DNA of 15,278 nucleotides from JAMXLO01 sp035492535 (GTDB taxonomy: Bacteria > Pseudomonadota > Alphaproteobacteria > Acetobacterales > Acetobacteraceae). Made by a program: the position numbers and the translations under genes. The notes beneath the pieces were generated by a model. That model worked only from the letters and a program-made list of their open reading frames with translations. It was not told the DNA's origin and did not search any database. Within the stretch, counting starts at the first letter, position 1; every line of letters begins with the position of its first letter. The stretch lies in contig DATJJM010000404.1 of NCBI GenBank assembly GCA_035492535.1, positions 1 to 15,278 of the forward strand, read 5' to 3'. Positions 15,001 to 15,278 of the stretch are shown here, piece after piece.

Positions 15001-15278
15001 AGCTTGGCGCCGTTCACCGCAGCCTTGATCTGCAACGGGTCCTGGCAGGTCTCGATCAGGATCGCATCGACGCCGCCGGCAAGCAGGCCGCGGCATTGCT
15101 CGGCGAGCGCCGCCTCCAGCGGGTCGTAGGCGATGTTGCCCAGGCTCGGCAGCTTGGTGCCCGGACCGATGCTTCCGATCACCCAGCGGTGCCGGCCATC
15201 GGTGAACTGCTCGGCAGCCTCGCGCGCCAGTTCGGCGCCGCGCCGGTTGATCTCGAACGCCCGGTCCGCCAGGTCGAA
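12042..15278 (-). CDS. metH: cobalamin-dependent methionine synthase, N-terminus beyond window
   Basis: The enzyme transfers the methyl group of 5-methyl-THF to homocysteine through methylcobalamin. About 1078 residues are in the window. The frame runs open to the last base, so the true start lies outside; the GTG at 15182 is inside the first domain. Domain order is complete. The homocysteine domain has zinc ligands in GLNC (Cys codon 14856-14858) and GGCC (14655-14660). The pterin domain begins near FAIGERCNANGSK. A B12 cap and binding domain carries DVHDIG, with the cobalt-binding His at 13332-13334. A C-terminal activation domain has QPKEDGECIADFFRD and GYPACP. The linker VPSVASMYQAVPLRQE and the YGYWLA/GNDLIIFDT form remind me of actinobacterial/cyanobacterial MetH more than the E. 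coli type. No cobalamin riboswitch can be seen because the 5' side is cut. Confidence 0.97.
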   Translation of the reverse strand, partial: FDLADRAFEINRRGAELAREAAEQFTDGRHRWVIGSIGPGTKLPSLGNIAYDPLEAALAEQCRGLLAGGVDAILIETCQDPLQIKAAVNGAKLARAAAGSDIPIFVQATVETTGTLLVGPDIAAASAVVNALDVPMIGLNCATGPQEMAEHIRWLAANWPGMLSVQPNAGLPELVDGEPHYPLGAPELASWLERFIAEDGVNLIGGCCGTNTQHIAALDAMLRRRGDQRPTPVARKSVWVPSVASMYQAVPLRQENAFFAIGERCNANGSKKWREYQEKHDWDGCVSMGREQLGEGSNALDVCTAFVGRDENAEMTEVVRRFTSAVNAPLVIDSTETPVLAAALKLHGGKPIINSINFEDGEQHAADRLKLAKQFGAAVIALTIDETGMAKSVERKLEIARRLVDFSCNRYGLPQSDLLIDPLTFTIATGNEDDRKLAQWTLEGIAAIRAEFPDIQIILGLSNVSFGLNPAARAVLNSVFLDHAVRAGMTGAIVHVSKIRPLHLIAPEEVKVAEDLIFDRRSEGYDPLQRLLEIFADRKAADATVKKRAETVEGRLKDRIVDGDRKGLTDDLDEALKALSPLDIINNVLLDGMKVVGDLFGAGKMQLPFVLQSAETMKAAVAYLEPLMERVEGQEKGTIVLATVKGDVHDIGKNLVDIILTNNGYRVVNLGIKVPLADMIVAVKEHQAHAIGMSGLLVKSTVVMRENLEEMSRQGLEVPVLLGGAALTRNYVEDDCARAYACGRVAYARDAFDGLHLMDKVTGNAFDDYLAAVQAKRVGKPRNQSRTLGQADARAFRPVDVGAVQARRRRLTRDVPVAEPPFWGARVIEAAPKAIVPFVNERSLYQFQWGFRKQGRSLDDFLGWAKQELRPVMRRMLALCEAEDILKPQAAYGYWLAAGQGNDLIIFDTDGNTELARFTLPRQPKEDGECIADFFRDVDDAQRDVIGLQVVTVGQKASEVAREWFADNRYQDYLYLHGLSVEMAEAMAEYVHKRIRAELGFAGEDDRDMEKMLSQGYRGSRYSFGYPACPRLEDQTPVLSLLGAERVGVSLSDEFQLHPEQSTSAIVVLNPVAKYFSV

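Noticed and set aside
1..15278. CRISPR array, defence system, prophage or insertion sequence
   Set aside because: No direct-repeat arrays, transposase, integrase, nuclease/helicase or toxin-antitoxin genes were seen. Nearly all space is filled by metabolic and transport genes.

Overview
The window looks like ordinary chromosome from a GC-rich alphaproteobacterium. An Acetobacteraceae- or Rhodospirillales-like host is my best guess. The reasons are high GC, alphaproteobacterial-style NAD kinase and short-chain dehydrogenase genes, and a palindromic intergenic repeat of a kind I associate with alphaproteobacteria. No tRNA, rRNA, CRISPR array, phage gene, transposase or integrase was found. The two end genes run off the window.

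Layout. (1) 1-1887, plus strand: the 3' part of a NitT/TauT-type ABC permease gene, then a class III CoA-transferase closely related to formyl-CoA:oxalate CoA-transferase but with changed pocket residues. (2) 1888-2021: a convergent junction with the first copy of a perfect 9-bp-stem palindrome. (3) 2022-5978, minus strand: a compact four-gene unit, transcribed as short-chain dehydrogenase, PhnW-like class V aminotransferase, small dimeric alpha/beta-barrel protein, and formate-tetrahydrofolate ligase (fhs). (4) 6036-8144, plus strand: a small membrane-anchored protein that may be translated from a leaderless message, then a nitrilase-family amidase overlapping nadK by 4 bases (TTGA). (5) 8145-8206: a second convergent junction with the second palindrome copy. 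(6) 8207-9120: a FabG-like dehydrogenase divergent from the next gene. (7) 9121-10503: an orphan Tat-type family 1 solute-binding protein. (8) 10622-11928: three small exported proteins, one Cys-rich, one with a signal peptide and one a lipoprotein. (9) 12042-15278, minus strand: cobalamin-dependent methionine synthase metH, missing its N-terminus.

A loose metabolic theme is one-carbon and acyl-CoA chemistry. fhs makes 10-formyl-THF from formate and metH uses methyl-THF. The CoA-transferase belongs to the formyl/oxalyl-CoA family. The aminotransferase combines PhnW features with a glyoxylate-aminotransferase-like cofactor loop. Whether these genes work together is inference. I see no clear-cut new system. 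The strongest leads are the altered CoA-transferase, the aminotransferase/fhs operon, the two palindromes at convergent junctions, and the cluster of unknown exported proteins.
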